NCBI GenBank assembly: GCA_001298575.1
Contig: LJCV01000122.1
Location: 26,103 to 90,102, forward strand
Length of the DNA stretch: 64,000 nucleotides
Source of the DNA: Actinobacteria bacterium OK074
Lineage (GTDB): Bacteria > Actinomycetota > Actinomycetes > Streptomycetales > Streptomycetaceae
Direction: 5' to 3'
Shown: positions 28,282-37,669 of the stretch, piece by piece
Layout of the letters: every line of letters starts with the position of its first letter
Numbering within the stretch: position 1 is the first letter of the stretch
The notes under the pieces: model-generated
Told to the model about the DNA's origin: nothing
Databases searched by the model: none
Seen by the model: only the letters and a program-made list of their open reading frames with translations
Translations under genes and position numbers: made by a program

Positions 28282-29618
28282 AGCTGACGATTCTGGGCGG
28301 CGGCGGATTCCGCGTACCGCTCGTGTACGGGGCGCTCCTCGGCGACCGCGCCGAGGGCCGCGTGAGCGAGGTCGTCCTGCACGACCTGGACGCCGGACGG
28401 CTGAGCGCGGTCACCCGGGTGCTCGCCGAACAGGCGGCGCAGGTGCCCGACGCGCCCGTGGTGAGCGCCACCACCGACCTCGACGAGGCCCTGCGCGGCG
28501 CCGACTTCGTCTTCTCCGCGATCCGCGTCGGCGGTCTTGAGGGCCGCGCCGACGACGAACGCGTCGCGCTCGGCGAGGGCGTCCTCGGCCAGGAGACGGT
28601 CGGCGCGGGCGGCATCGCCTACGGCCTGCGCACCGTGCCCGTCGCCGTCGACATCGCCCGGCGGGTCGCGCGCGTGGCCCCCGACGCCTGGGTCATCAAC
28701 TTCACCAACCCGGCGGGCCTGGTCACCGAGGCCATGTCCCGCCACCTGGGCGACCGCGTCATCGGCATCTGCGACTCGCCCGTCGGCCTCGGCCGCCGCA
28801 TCGCCCGTGTGCTGGGCGTCGCCAACCCCGGCGAGGCGTTCATCGACTACGTCGGCCTCAACCACCTCGGCTGGGTGCGCGGACTGCGCGTGGCCGGACG
28901 CGACGTGCTCCCGGAGCTGCTCGCCGACCGCGACCTGCTCGGCTCCTTCGAGGAGGGCAAGCTCTTCGGCGTCGACTGGCTCCAGTCGCTGGGCGCGATC
29001 CCGAACGAGTACCTGCACTACTACTACTTCAACCGCGAGGCGGTGCGCTCCTACCAGGAGGCCGAGAAGACCCGCGGCGCCTTCCTGCACGACCAGCAGG
29101 CCCGCTTCTACGAGGAGATGAAGCGCCCCGACACCGCCGCGCTCAGTGCCTGGGACCGCACCCGGGCCGAGCGCGAGGCCACCTACATGGCCGAGAACCG
29201 GGAGACCGCGGGCGCGGGCGAACGCGACGCCGACGACCTCTCCGGCGGCTACGAGAAGGTCGCCCTGGCCCTGATGCGGGCCATCGCGCGCGACGAACGC
29301 ACCACCCTCATCCTCAACGTCCGCAACCGCACCACCCTCTCGGCCCTGGACGCCGAGGCCGTCATCGAGGTGCCCTGCCTGGTCGACGCCAACGGCGCCC
29401 ACCCGGTCTCGGTCGCCCCGCTGCCCGACCACGGCACCGGCCTGGTCTGCGCCGTCAAGGCGGTCGAACGCGAGGTGCTCGCCGCCGCCGAGTCCGGCTC
29501 CCGAAACACGGCCATGAAAGCGTTTGCACTCCACCCGCTGGTCGACTCCGTCAACGTGGCACGCAAACTGGTGGACGGATACGCCGCGGTCCACCCGGGC
29601 CTGGCGTACCTGAAGTAA
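28278..29618 (+). CDS. GH4-family 6-phospho-beta-glucosidase-like hydrolase
   Basis: 446 residues. NAD-binding LTILGGGGFRVPLV at the N-terminus, VINFTNPAGLVTEA and GICDSP (the conserved GH4 Cys region) near residues 135-165, and the metal-binding DYVGLNHLGWVRGL. GH4 enzymes hydrolyse glycosides by an NAD- and Mn-dependent redox/elimination route. Close relatives act on 6-phospho-beta-glucosides, but actinobacterial members lacking a PTS may use unphosphorylated sugars. GTG start at 28278 overlaps the DeoR stop by four bases with AGGAG upstream, so it is coupled to its regulator. Confidence 0.92.
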   Translation: MKLTILGGGGFRVPLVYGALLGDRAEGRVSEVVLHDLDAGRLSAVTRVLAEQAAQVPDAPVVSATTDLDEALRGADFVFSAIRVGGLEGRADDERVALGEGVLGQETVGAGGIAYGLRTVPVAVDIARRVARVAPDAWVINFTNPAGLVTEAMSRHLGDRVIGICDSPVGLGRRIARVLGVANPGEAFIDYVGLNHLGWVRGLRVAGRDVLPELLADRDLLGSFEEGKLFGVDWLQSLGAIPNEYLHYYYFNREAVRSYQEAEKTRGAFLHDQQARFYEEMKRPDTAALSAWDRTRAEREATYMAENRETAGAGERDADDLSGGYEKVALALMRAIARDERTTLILNVRNRTTLSALDAEAVIEVPCLVDANGAHPVSVAPLPDHGTGLVCAVKAVEREVLAAAESGSRNTAMKAFALHPLVDSVNVARKLVDGYAAVHPGLAYLK

Positions 29619-29681
29619 GCGCTTTCCCGTTTTTGGGCTGGTTTCCCGGCCTCCCTTCTGGCCCCTTCTCTGGAGACTTCC

Positions 29682-32600
29682 ATGCACGACGAACGCCGCC
29701 GGATCGAGGAGCGCGTCCAGCGCCTCCACGACCAGCGCATCAAGCCCGCGATCTACGCGGCCTCGGTGCCCTTCGAGGTCGACGCCTGGCAGGCGCCGGG
29801 CGAGCCGGTCCCGTTCGAGGAGGCCGCCGCCGCGCCGTACGAACCCTTCGCGATGGACACCCCCTGGGGTCCGCCCTGGGGCACCACCTGGTTCCGGATG
29901 CGCGGACAGGTCCCCGCCGAGTGGGCGGGCCGGCGCGTCGAGGCCGTCATCGACCTCGGCTTCATCGGCGACTGGCCCGGCAACCAGGCCGAGGCGCTGG
30001 TCCACACCGCCGACGGCACGCCCCTGAAGGCGGTCAACCCGCTCAACCAGTACGTGCCCATCGCCAACCCGGCGGCCGGCGGCGAGCAGATCGACTACCT
30101 GGTCGAGGCGGCCTCCAACCCGGACATCCTCGCCAAGAACTTCTCCGAGATCACCCTGATGGGCGACATCCGCACCGCCGGGGACAAGCCGCTCTACACC
30201 TTCCAGCGCGCCGACCTCGCCGTCCTCGACGAGACGGTCTTCCACCTCGACCTCGACATCCAGGTGCTGCGCGAGCTGATGGAGGAACTCGGCGAGCACG
30301 ACCCGCGCCGCCACGAGATCACCCACGCCCTCGACCGGGCCATGGACCTCCTCGACCTCGACGACGTCGCCGGTTCCGCCGCCGCCGTCCGCGCGGCCCT
30401 CGCGCCGGTCCTCGCCAAGCCCGCGAACGCCAGCGCCCACGTCGTCTCCGGCGTCGGCCACGCGCACATCGACTCCGCCTGGCTGTGGCCGATCCGCGAG
30501 ACCAAGCGCAAGACCTCCCGCACGTTCTCCAACGTGACGTCCCTGGCGGACGAGTACGACGACTTCATCTTCGCCTGCTCGCAGGCCCAGCAGTACGAGT
30601 GGGTGCGCGACAACTACCCGCAGGTCTGGGCCCGTATCCAGGAGTCCGTGAAGAAGGGCCAGTGGGCGCCGGTCGGCGGCATGTGGGTCGAGGCCGACGG
30701 CAACCTGCCCGGCGGCGAGGCCGTCGCCCGCCAGCTCATCCACGGCAAGCGGTTCTTCATCGAGCACTTCGGCGTCGAGACCAAGGGCGTGTGGCTGCCG
30801 GACTCCTTCGGCTACACCGCCGCCTACCCGCAGTTGGCCAAGCTCGCCGGCAACGAGTGGTTCCTCACCCAGAAGATCTCCTGGAACCAGACCAACAAGT
30901 TCCCCCACCACACCTTCTGGTGGGAGGGCATCGACGGCACCCGCATCTTCACCCACTTCCCGCCGGTCGACACCTACAACGCCCGCTTCAGCGGCGAGGA
31001 GATGGCCCGCGCCACCCGCAACTACCAGGAGAAGGGCCTCGCCAACCGCTCCCTGGCCCCCTTCGGCTGGGGCGACGGCGGCGGCGGCCCCACCCGCGAG
31101 ATCATGGAACGGGCGCGCAGGCTCGCGGACTTGGAAGGTTCCGCGAAGGTCGTCGTCGAGCACCCCGACACCTTCTTCGCCAAGGCCCGCGCCGAGTACG
31201 AGGACGCCCCCGTCTGGGTCGGCGAGCTGTACCTGGAGCTGCACCGCGCCACCTACACCACCCAGGCCCGCACCAAGCAGGGCAACCGGCGCAGCGAACA
31301 CCGGCTCCGCGAGGCCGAGTTGTGGGCCACCACGGCCGCACTGCACGCGCCGGGCTACGCCTACCCGTACGAGAAGCTCGACCGGCTGTGGAAGACGGTG
31401 CTGCTGCACCAGTTCCACGACATCCTGCCCGGCTCCTCGATCGCCTGGGTGCACCGCGAGGCCGAGGCCGAATACGCCCGCGTGGCAAAGGAGTTGGAGG
31501 AGCTGACCGCCGAGGCGGTGACCGCGCTCGGCGGCGGCGAGGCCCGCGCCTTCAACACCAGCCCCTACGACCGCGCCGAGGTCGTGCGCACCGCGACCGG
31601 CGTGCCCATGTACGTCGAGGTCCCGGCCGGCGGCAGCGCGCCCCTCGCGGTGGCCCGGCCCCCGCGGCCGGTCACCGTGGACGGCCGTGTCCTCGACAAC
31701 GGCCTCGTCCGCGTCGAGGTCGCCGAGGACGGCACCCTGGCCTCGGTCCGCGACCTGCGCGCCGGCGGCCGTGAGGTCCTCGCGGACAAGGGCAACCTGC
31801 TGCGCCTGCACACCGACCTGCCCAACTACTGGGACGCCTGGGACATCGACAAGCACTACCAGAACCGCTACACCGACCTCCTGGACACCGTCTCCGTCGA
31901 GGTTGCCGACGAGGACCCGCTGCTCGCCTCGATCCGCGTCGAGCGCTCCTTCGGCCGGGGCTCGCGCATCACGCAGACCATCACCCTGCGCGCGGGCAGC
32001 CCCCGGATCGACTTCGAGACGGACATCGACTGGCACGAGGCGGAGAAGATCCTCAAGGCCGCCTTCCCGGTCGACATCCGCGCCGCGCACTCCTCCGCCG
32101 AGATCGCCTACGGCCACATCCAGCGGCCCACGCACACCAACACCAGCTGGGAATCGGCCCGTTTCGAGGTCTCCGGCCACCGCTGGGTGCACATCGGCGA
32201 ACCCGGCTACGGCGTCGCCGTCATCAACGACTCGACCTACGGCCACGACGTCTCCCGCACGGTCCGCGAGGACGGCGGCACCACCACCACGGTCCGCCTC
32301 AGCCTGGTGCGCGCCCCGCGCATCCCGGACCCCGAGGCCGACCAGGGCAAGCACCGCTTCACCTACGCGCTGCTGCCCGGCGCCACGATCGAGGACGCCG
32401 TCGCCGCCGGCTACTCGCTCAACCTCCCGCTGCGGGTGGCCGATTCGGCGGGCGTCACGGCGCCGGTCGTCTCGGTCGACGGCGCGGGCGTGACCGTCGA
32501 GGCGGTCAAGCTCGCCGACGACGCCTCCGGCGACGTGGTGGTCCGGCTCTACGAGTCGAGCGGTGGCCGCGCACAGGGCGTGCTGCGCACCGGATTCCCG

Positions 32601-32726
32601 CTGGCCGGTGCGGAGTTCACCGACCTGCTGGAGCGCCCGCAGTCCACGGCGGAGGTCCGGGACGGCGCGGTCGCCCTCGAGCTGCGCCCCTTCCAGATCC
32701 TGACGCTGCGCCTGAAGCGGGCGTAA
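29682..32726 (+). CDS. GH38 alpha-mannosidase
   Basis: 1014-residue zinc-dependent retaining alpha-mannosidase without signal peptide, therefore cytosolic. Zinc ligands in GHAHIDSAWLWP (H260, H262, D264), nucleophile D374 in WLPDSFGYTAAYPQ, and the third zinc histidine region in LHQFHDILPGSSI. The C-terminal half is the usual series of beta-sandwich domains. Length agrees with bacterial and yeast-vacuolar Ams1-type enzymes. ATG 29682 has GGAG six bases upstream. It starts 63 bp after GH4; that gap contains AAGCGCTTTCC, a LacI-like half palindrome. It would trim alpha-mannose from imported N-glycan or mannan fragments. Confidence 0.95.
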   Translation: MHDERRRIEERVQRLHDQRIKPAIYAASVPFEVDAWQAPGEPVPFEEAAAAPYEPFAMDTPWGPPWGTTWFRMRGQVPAEWAGRRVEAVIDLGFIGDWPGNQAEALVHTADGTPLKAVNPLNQYVPIANPAAGGEQIDYLVEAASNPDILAKNFSEITLMGDIRTAGDKPLYTFQRADLAVLDETVFHLDLDIQVLRELMEELGEHDPRRHEITHALDRAMDLLDLDDVAGSAAAVRAALAPVLAKPANASAHVVSGVGHAHIDSAWLWPIRETKRKTSRTFSNVTSLADEYDDFIFACSQAQQYEWVRDNYPQVWARIQESVKKGQWAPVGGMWVEADGNLPGGEAVARQLIHGKRFFIEHFGVETKGVWLPDSFGYTAAYPQLAKLAGNEWFLTQKISWNQTNKFPHHTFWWEGIDGTRIFTHFPPVDTYNARFSGEEMARATRNYQEKGLANRSLAPFGWGDGGGGPTREIMERARRLADLEGSAKVVVEHPDTFFAKARAEYEDAPVWVGELYLELHRATYTTQARTKQGNRRSEHRLREAELWATTAALHAPGYAYPYEKLDRLWKTVLLHQFHDILPGSSIAWVHREAEAEYARVAKELEELTAEAVTALGGGEARAFNTSPYDRAEVVRTATGVPMYVEVPAGGSAPLAVARPPRPVTVDGRVLDNGLVRVEVAEDGTLASVRDLRAGGREVLADKGNLLRLHTDLPNYWDAWDIDKHYQNRYTDLLDTVSVEVADEDPLLASIRVERSFGRGSRITQTITLRAGSPRIDFETDIDWHEAEKILKAAFPVDIRAAHSSAEIAYGHIQRPTHTNTSWESARFEVSGHRWVHIGEPGYGVAVINDSTYGHDVSRTVREDGGTTTTVRLSLVRAPRIPDPEADQGKHRFTYALLPGATIEDAVAAGYSLNLPLRVADSAGVTAPVVSVDGAGVTVEAVKLADDASGDVVVRLYESSGGRAQGVLRTGFPLAGAEFTDLLERPQSTAEVRDGAVALELRPFQILTLRLKRA

Positions 32727-32733
32727 GGAGCCT

Positions 32734-32767
32734 GCGGGGCCCGGGTTCCGGCGGACTCGGGCCCCGC
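32734..32767 (+). terminator. Terminator after alpha-mannosidase
   Basis: GCGGGGCCCG, 14-nt loop, CGGGCCCCGC: perfect 10-bp arms, seven bases after the stop. It may only attenuate, since the fucosidase follows on the same strand. Confidence 0.7.
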
Positions 32768-32865
32768 GCCCCCGCGGGTGAGCGGCCGTCCGCCACGGAC
32801 GGCCGCCGCGGACGACCGCCCACCCCGCAACCCCAAGTGACCAAGTTCCTCACAGGAGTTCGACC

Positions 32866-34116
32866 GTGCCGATGCAACCGTGGTTCACCGACGCCAAGTT
32901 GGGGATCTTCATCCACTGGGGGATCTACGCCGTCGACGGCGTCCAGGAGTCCTGGTCGTTCTACGACGACATCGTGCCGCACGACCAGTACATGACCCAG
33001 CTCGACCGCTTCACCGGCGCCCGGTACGACCCGCGCGCCTGGGCCGACCTGTTCGCCCGCGCGGGCGCCAAGTACGCCGTCCTGACGACCCGTCACCACG
33101 ACGGCGTCGCCCTGTGGGACACCGCCTACGGCGACCTGAACCTCGGCAAGGACTACGTCGGCCCCTACGCCGAGGCCCTGCGCGAGAAGGGCCTCAAGGT
33201 CGGCTTCTACTACTCGCACTCCGACTGGAGCCACCCCGACTACGCCTCCACGCGCAAGCCGGGCCGCCCGCCGGAGCAGGAGGACAACCGCTACTCCGAG
33301 GTCGCCGCCGAGTTCGAGGACCTGGACGCCTGGGAGCGGTTCATCGCCTACCGCGACGGCCAGATCCGCGAGCTGGCCTCCCGCTACCGGCCCGACCTGA
33401 TGTGGTTCGACGGCGAGTGGGACCGCAGCGAGGAGCAGTGGCGCATCCCCGAACTCGCCGCGCTCATCCGCTCGTTCACCCCGGACGTCGTCTTCAACGC
33501 CCGCATGCTCAGCGAGGGCGACTACGCCACCCCCGAGCAGGGCGCGCCCGTGGTGCCGCCGGAGGGCCCCTGGGAGCTGTGCCTGACCATCAACGACTCG
33601 TGGGGTTACCAGCACCACGACCACAACCACAAGTCGCTGACCCAGCTGATCCGTTACTTCACGGAGACCATCGGCGGGGGCGGCAACCTGCTGCTCGACG
33701 TCGGCCCCATGGAGGACGGCACCATCCCCCGGCCCCAGGTCGAGCGCCTGGAGGGCCTGGGGGAGTGGATAGCCAAGCACGCGGAGGCGGTGCACGGCAC
33801 GGTCCGCGGGCTGCCGGCCGGGCACCACTACGGGCCCAGCACGCTCTCGGCCGACCGCCGGACCCTCTACCTCACGCTGTTCGACGCCCCGCGCGCCGAG
33901 ATCGGCGTCCGCGGTCTGGTCACACCGATCCGCAAGGTCACCGTCCTCGGCACCGGCACGGAACTGGCCCACCGCATGGTCGGCGGACTGCACGACGCGG
34001 TGGGCGTGGTGTGGATCGACCCGCCGGCCGCGACGGACCTCGACCCGCACGCCACGGTCCTCGCGGTGGAGCTGGACGGGGAGTTGGAGCTGTACCGGGG
34101 TTCCGGGCGGTTCTGA
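32866..34116 (+). CDS. GH29 alpha-L-fucosidase
   Basis: 416-residue retaining alpha-L-fucosidase without signal peptide. N-terminal WFTDAKLGIFIHWGIYAVDG is the family opening. YAVLTTRHHDGVALWDT contains the conserved active-site histidines. The nucleophile is D182 in LMWFDGEWD. ETIGGGGNLLLDVGPMEDGTI closes the barrel, and a short beta domain ends the protein. GTG 32866 lies seven bases after AGGAG; an internal ATG at 32872 is less well placed. It releases fucose inside the cell, complementing the mannosidase and galactosidase. Confidence 0.94.
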   Translation: MPMQPWFTDAKLGIFIHWGIYAVDGVQESWSFYDDIVPHDQYMTQLDRFTGARYDPRAWADLFARAGAKYAVLTTRHHDGVALWDTAYGDLNLGKDYVGPYAEALREKGLKVGFYYSHSDWSHPDYASTRKPGRPPEQEDNRYSEVAAEFEDLDAWERFIAYRDGQIRELASRYRPDLMWFDGEWDRSEEQWRIPELAALIRSFTPDVVFNARMLSEGDYATPEQGAPVVPPEGPWELCLTINDSWGYQHHDHNHKSLTQLIRYFTETIGGGGNLLLDVGPMEDGTIPRPQVERLEGLGEWIAKHAEAVHGTVRGLPAGHHYGPSTLSADRRTLYLTLFDAPRAEIGVRGLVTPIRKVTVLGTGTELAHRMVGGLHDAVGVVWIDPPAATDLDPHATVLAVELDGELELYRGSGRF

Positions 34117-34130
34117 CGACACGGGACGGG

Positions 34131-34165
34131 CTGGGTGGGGCGATGGTTCCGGGCGCCCCACCCAG
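34131..34165. terminator. Bidirectional terminator, GH29/GH18 convergent pair
   Basis: CTGGGTGGGGCG, 11-nt loop, CGCCCCACCCAG: perfect 12-bp arms in the 76-bp gap between convergent genes. Confidence 0.85.
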
Positions 34166-34192
34166 TCGCTCAGTGGGTCGGTCCTTCCGCGT

Positions 34193-35908
34193 TCAGCCGG
34201 TGAACCCGGCCGTGATGGACGTGTACTGCCAGGTGCCCTGGTCGATGCCGGAGCAGTTGCTGACCACGCCGCCCCCGGCGCACGGCCGGTCCCGGTTGAC
34301 GGCCCAGTAGGCGAGCCGGGCGATGTGGTGCGAGTTGGCCCAGTCGCGAATGGCCGTCCAGATGGCGGGAGTCGTGTTCTCCTGCTGGTCGGACAGCCCG
34401 TTCATGCCGGAGATGCCGATGTGCGCGTAGGCGGTGGCGTCGTCCCAGCCGAACGTCGACTTCAGCTTGGCCTTCAGTCCCTCCGCGGCGGCGACGGTGT
34501 TGCCGTACATGTCGGAGCCGCCGCCGAAGTCGAACGGCATGATGGTGAACACGTCGATGTCCGCGCCGAGCGCCTGCGCCTGCTCGATGAGCCGGTTGCC
34601 GTAGTACGTCGGGCCGGTGGTGGAGGTCCCGAACGTGACGATGGTCCTCAGACCCGGGTTGTTCGCCTTGACCGTCTTCAGCGCGGTGAGGATCTTCGCC
34701 TGGACGGCCTCGTTCTCGAATTCGTCGGTGTTCTCGATGTCCATGTCGATCGCCTTGAGCGAGTAGGCGTCGATCACCTTCTGCAGGGCCCCGGCGAGCG
34801 CGGCGGCCGTCGAGCAGTTGGCGCCGAGCTTGCTGCCCTGCCAGCCGCCGAACGACGGCACGATGTCACCGCCCGCGGCCCGGATCTGGTTGATGACCGT
34901 CTGGTCGACACCGTCGGTCAGCGGCCGGGTGCCGTCCCACGCGGGGGTGCAGCCGCCCGAGTCCAGCATGAACGCCATCGTGTACCACTTGATGCCGGTC
35001 GCGCTCATCACCGAGGTCGCGCTCGGCGGATCGCCCCAGCCGAGGTAGAGGTAGGGCGCGGCCTGCTTGAAGGCACCGCCGCCGCCCCCGCTGCCCGCGT
35101 CGGTGGTCACGGTCACCGCGTTGGAGGCAGCGGAGGAGTTCCCGGCGGCGTCACGGGCCTTCACCGTGAAGGTGTACGGCGTGGATGCCGCCAGCCCGCT
35201 GACGGTGGCACTCGTACCCGAGACGCTGAGCAGACGGTTGGTACCGCCGCTGTAGATGTCGTAAGCGGTCACGCCGACATTGTCGCTGGAGGCCGACCAC
35301 GACAGCGAAACGGTGGAGGAGGTCTTGCCGGTGGAGGTCAGGTTGGCGGGCGCGGTCGGTGCCTGGGTGTCGGAGCCACCGCCGCCGGGCCCGTCGAGGC
35401 TGAAGTCGTCGGCGTAGTAGGCCCCTTGGGCGTACCAGCCGTGGACGTAGACGGTCGCGCCGGTCTGCGCGGCGCCGGTCGTGAACGAGACGGTGAGCTG
35501 GCTGTAGGCCGACGGCGACGTCGTCCAGGTCGAGGCACCGCCGTCGATCCCGATGTACACGTAACTGCCGCGCACCCAGCCGCTCAGGCTGTACGTCGTG
35601 TTCGGCTGCACGGAAACGGTCTGGGCGCACTGTGCGGTGTCACTCGAACTCACCGCGCCGGTAAGGGCGTTGGAGCCGCCGTGGGTGGGAGTGGAGACGA
35701 TCGACCCGAGGTTCCCGCTACAGGACCACGGGGAGAGCCCGCCGGTCTCGAACCCCGGGTTGCCGAGCACATTGGCCGCTTCGGCGGTGGACGGAAGGGC
35801 GACGGCTCCACCGAGCCCGAGCCCTACGGATGCGACGAACGCGACGAGGCCGCGTCTGACGGATTGTCCGGGTGCATGTCCGAGGGCATGCCTGAGAAGG
35901 TTGCGCAC
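34193..35908 (-). CDS. Secreted GH18 chitinase with CBM and FnIII domains
   Basis: 571 residues from GTG 35908, which has GGGAG five bases upstream. Signal peptide of about 45 residues (RRGLVAFVASVGLGLGGAVA, cleavage near STAEA). A carbohydrate-binding jelly roll follows (NVLGNPGFETGGLSPWSCSG to about 175), then a fibronectin-III domain (PTAPANLTSTGKTSSTVSLS), a Gly linker and the GH18 barrel from about 280. The catalytic DxDxE is IDMDIEN with the proton donor at E392. Extracellular chitin hydrolysis is expected. Two DasR-like sites upstream predict induction by N-acetylglucosamine or chitosaccharides. Confidence 0.94.
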   Translation of the reverse strand: MRNLLRHALGHAPGQSVRRGLVAFVASVGLGLGGAVALPSTAEAANVLGNPGFETGGLSPWSCSGNLGSIVSTPTHGGSNALTGAVSSSDTAQCAQTVSVQPNTTYSLSGWVRGSYVYIGIDGGASTWTTSPSAYSQLTVSFTTGAAQTGATVYVHGWYAQGAYYADDFSLDGPGGGGSDTQAPTAPANLTSTGKTSSTVSLSWSASSDNVGVTAYDIYSGGTNRLLSVSGTSATVSGLAASTPYTFTVKARDAAGNSSAASNAVTVTTDAGSGGGGGAFKQAAPYLYLGWGDPPSATSVMSATGIKWYTMAFMLDSGGCTPAWDGTRPLTDGVDQTVINQIRAAGGDIVPSFGGWQGSKLGANCSTAAALAGALQKVIDAYSLKAIDMDIENTDEFENEAVQAKILTALKTVKANNPGLRTIVTFGTSTTGPTYYGNRLIEQAQALGADIDVFTIMPFDFGGGSDMYGNTVAAAEGLKAKLKSTFGWDDATAYAHIGISGMNGLSDQQENTTPAIWTAIRDWANSHHIARLAYWAVNRDRPCAGGGVVSNCSGIDQGTWQYTSITAGFTG

Positions 35909-35962
35909 GCGATCTCCCGGTGGGGGATGGGGGGTTGGGAGTGCAAGGGGGTGCGCAACAAA

Positions 35963-36018
35963 TTTGGTATGGACCAATCGCCGAGTCAAGGGGTGGGGCG
36001 CGATTGGTCCATACCAAA
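35963..36018. promoter_or_regulatory. Pair of DasR-type (dre) operators, 18-bp inverted copies
   Basis: TTTGGTATGGACCAATCG (35963-35980) recurs as its exact reverse complement at 36001-36018. Each copy contains TGGT-N4-ACCA, matching the known DasR-responsive element core TGGTCTAGACCA in spacing and arms. They lie 55-110 bp upstream of the chitinase start, where such sites are found in other Streptomyces chitinase promoters (family knowledge). Confidence 0.8.
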
Positions 36019-36049
36019 GTGAACTTAGGAGGCTGGAGAGGGGCAGCCA

Positions 36050-36120
36050 CCCTGCTTTTAGGGGCGCGGGGCTGTGTCAATTTGCGGCTCCGCCGCGTGG
36101 GCGCGACCAGCCCCCACCGA
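36050..36120. repeat. Streptomyces-type interspersed GC-rich element
   Basis: On the minus strand it reads GGTGGGGGCTGGTCGCGC ... CCCCGCGCCCCTAAAA, a wording repeated in many Streptomyces intergenic regions, often acting as a terminator. It sits just after the ATP-grasp stop (36140, minus strand) and before the chitinase promoter. No gene here. Confidence 0.55.
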
Positions 36121-36139
36121 CCCGCAGCGAAGAACCGAC

Positions 36140-37273
36140 CTACAAAGAAACAGCCTCGGTCCCGCTAGCCGTGACGGAGTCAACCGGCTCTGCCGGCGCG
36201 GGCCTTGACGGCAGAACCGTCGGCTCGACATCCCGTTGCTGCGGCAGCGAAATCGCCCGCAACGGCCGAGGCCCCGACACCACCGCGTAATCCGCCCCGA
36301 GGAACGGCGGAACCACCTCTCCGGGATCCTCGCCGAGCGCCAACTGCACAGCGGCCCAAGGCGCGTTGACCCCGCACTGCGACAGCTGGTGCAACCCGCC
36401 CGCGGGCCGGGTGTTCACGTCCAGCAGCACCGGCTGGTCCCCGTACATGCGGAACTGGATGTTGGACAGGTAGTGCAGCCCGAACCCCTCGGCGATCCGC
36501 CGGGCCGGCTCCACCCACTGCTCGTGCGTCGAGAAGCCGCGCCGGCGCCCGTTCTTGGTGCGGGCGATGGCCATGCGGATCCGGTTGTCCGTGCCGGTGA
36601 GGCAGTCCACGGACACCTCGGGCTCCTGGAGCCGGGGCATGACCAGCCAGTCGACGGGCTCGTCCGCGTCCCGCACGGCCTGCGCGACCAGGTCGAGCGG
36701 CACGTACGGGCTCGGGAACCCGCTGAGGTGCACCAGCGAGAACGGGGTGCGCGTGATGACGCGGAAGCCCACGCCGCCCGCACCCGCCGCGGGCTTGAAG
36801 CACGCCTTGTGCCCGTCCGCCTCCAACTCCTCGACGGCGGCGACGAGTTCGGCCTCGGTACGGACCCGGAACCACGGCGGTACCGCGACCCCGATCGACT
36901 GGACGGCCTCGTACGCCGTCGCCTTGTCCTGGAACACGGCCGCGGCCTCGGCGGTCGGCGCCAGCAGCGCCGTACCCGCGGCGGCGAACTCCGCGCGGTG
37001 GGCGACGATCGTCTCCTGGTGCAGGCGCGGCACGAAGACGTCGATGCCGCGGCGCGTGCACTGGTCGAGGGCGTACTCGACGTACGCGGCCGGGGACAGG
37101 CCCTCCGGCTCCAGGTCGGCGGTGTCGGCGGCGGCCAGGACCGGGGAGTCGGCGTCGCCGTGCGTCGCATGGATCTCGACGGCGCGGTCGCTGGGATTTC
37201 TCCGCAGCTGATCCATGAAGAACACGTTCTCCGCGTACGTGCGGTTGAGCCAGACGCGTACGCGAGAGAGCAT
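36140..37273 (-). CDS. ATP-grasp domain protein
   Basis: 377 residues. Residues 1-100 form a pre-ATP-grasp Rossmann-like domain (RVRVWLNRTYAENVFFMDQL, GIDVFVPRLHQETIV). The ATP-grasp fold follows: FQDKATAYEAVQSIGVAVPPW, the lysine in HKACFKPAAGAGGVGFRVI, and Mg ligands in FRMYGDQPVLLDVNTRPAGGLHQLS. It resembles carbamoyl-phosphate-synthase-like ATP-grasp ligases that join a carboxylate to an amine or thiol. No carrier or peptide precursor gene is adjacent, so substrates are unknown. The last ~50 residues are Pro/Ser-rich and probably disordered. ATG 37273. Confidence 0.88.
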   Translation of the reverse strand: MLSRVRVWLNRTYAENVFFMDQLRRNPSDRAVEIHATHGDADSPVLAAADTADLEPEGLSPAAYVEYALDQCTRRGIDVFVPRLHQETIVAHRAEFAAAGTALLAPTAEAAAVFQDKATAYEAVQSIGVAVPPWFRVRTEAELVAAVEELEADGHKACFKPAAGAGGVGFRVITRTPFSLVHLSGFPSPYVPLDLVAQAVRDADEPVDWLVMPRLQEPEVSVDCLTGTDNRIRMAIARTKNGRRRGFSTHEQWVEPARRIAEGFGLHYLSNIQFRMYGDQPVLLDVNTRPAGGLHQLSQCGVNAPWAAVQLALGEDPGEVVPPFLGADYAVVSGPRPLRAISLPQQRDVEPTVLPSRPAPAEPVDSVTASGTEAVSL

Positions 37274-37669
37274 GCAGGCCGCCTTTCGGGGTCATTCGGG
37301 CACGGCGAAGCAGACCGTGCCCGGCCATGGGTAGAGGTGGGTACACCGAACCGCCGGACGCGAGCGGTCGGCGTGGCGGTTGTGTATGGGGCGATCATAG
37401 GCCCTTCCGAGCCCTCGCACTGCTACACGCGTGTTACGGATTTCCGCCACAGTGGACGCACGTGATCCGCGTCGCGTTCCCGTCCCGCACGTCCGGTCCC
37501 GCGACTCCGGTCCCGGTGCCGTACCTCTGGGGATGTCCCTGGAGCCGTACCGGCCCGGAGGCATGGACACGACCGGCGGCGATAGGATCCGAGGCGTTCA
37601 CGGGCGCTCTTGTCCACCTCCGGGTGGCATGTGTTCAATGGGTGCCCACAGGTCCTCGGAGGGAGCAGG
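37274..37669. other. Intergenic region without recognisable gene
   Basis: 396 bp between divergent ATP-grasp and metallophosphoesterase genes. It should contain both promoters. I see no strong palindrome, RNA gene or convincing small reading frame. Confidence 0.5.

Noticed and set aside
27936..32354. 1472-codon open frame on the minus strand
   Set aside because: Antisense to DeoR, GH4 and GH38, whose motifs are unmistakable. The antisense translation is a low-complexity Gly/Val/Asp/Arg run.
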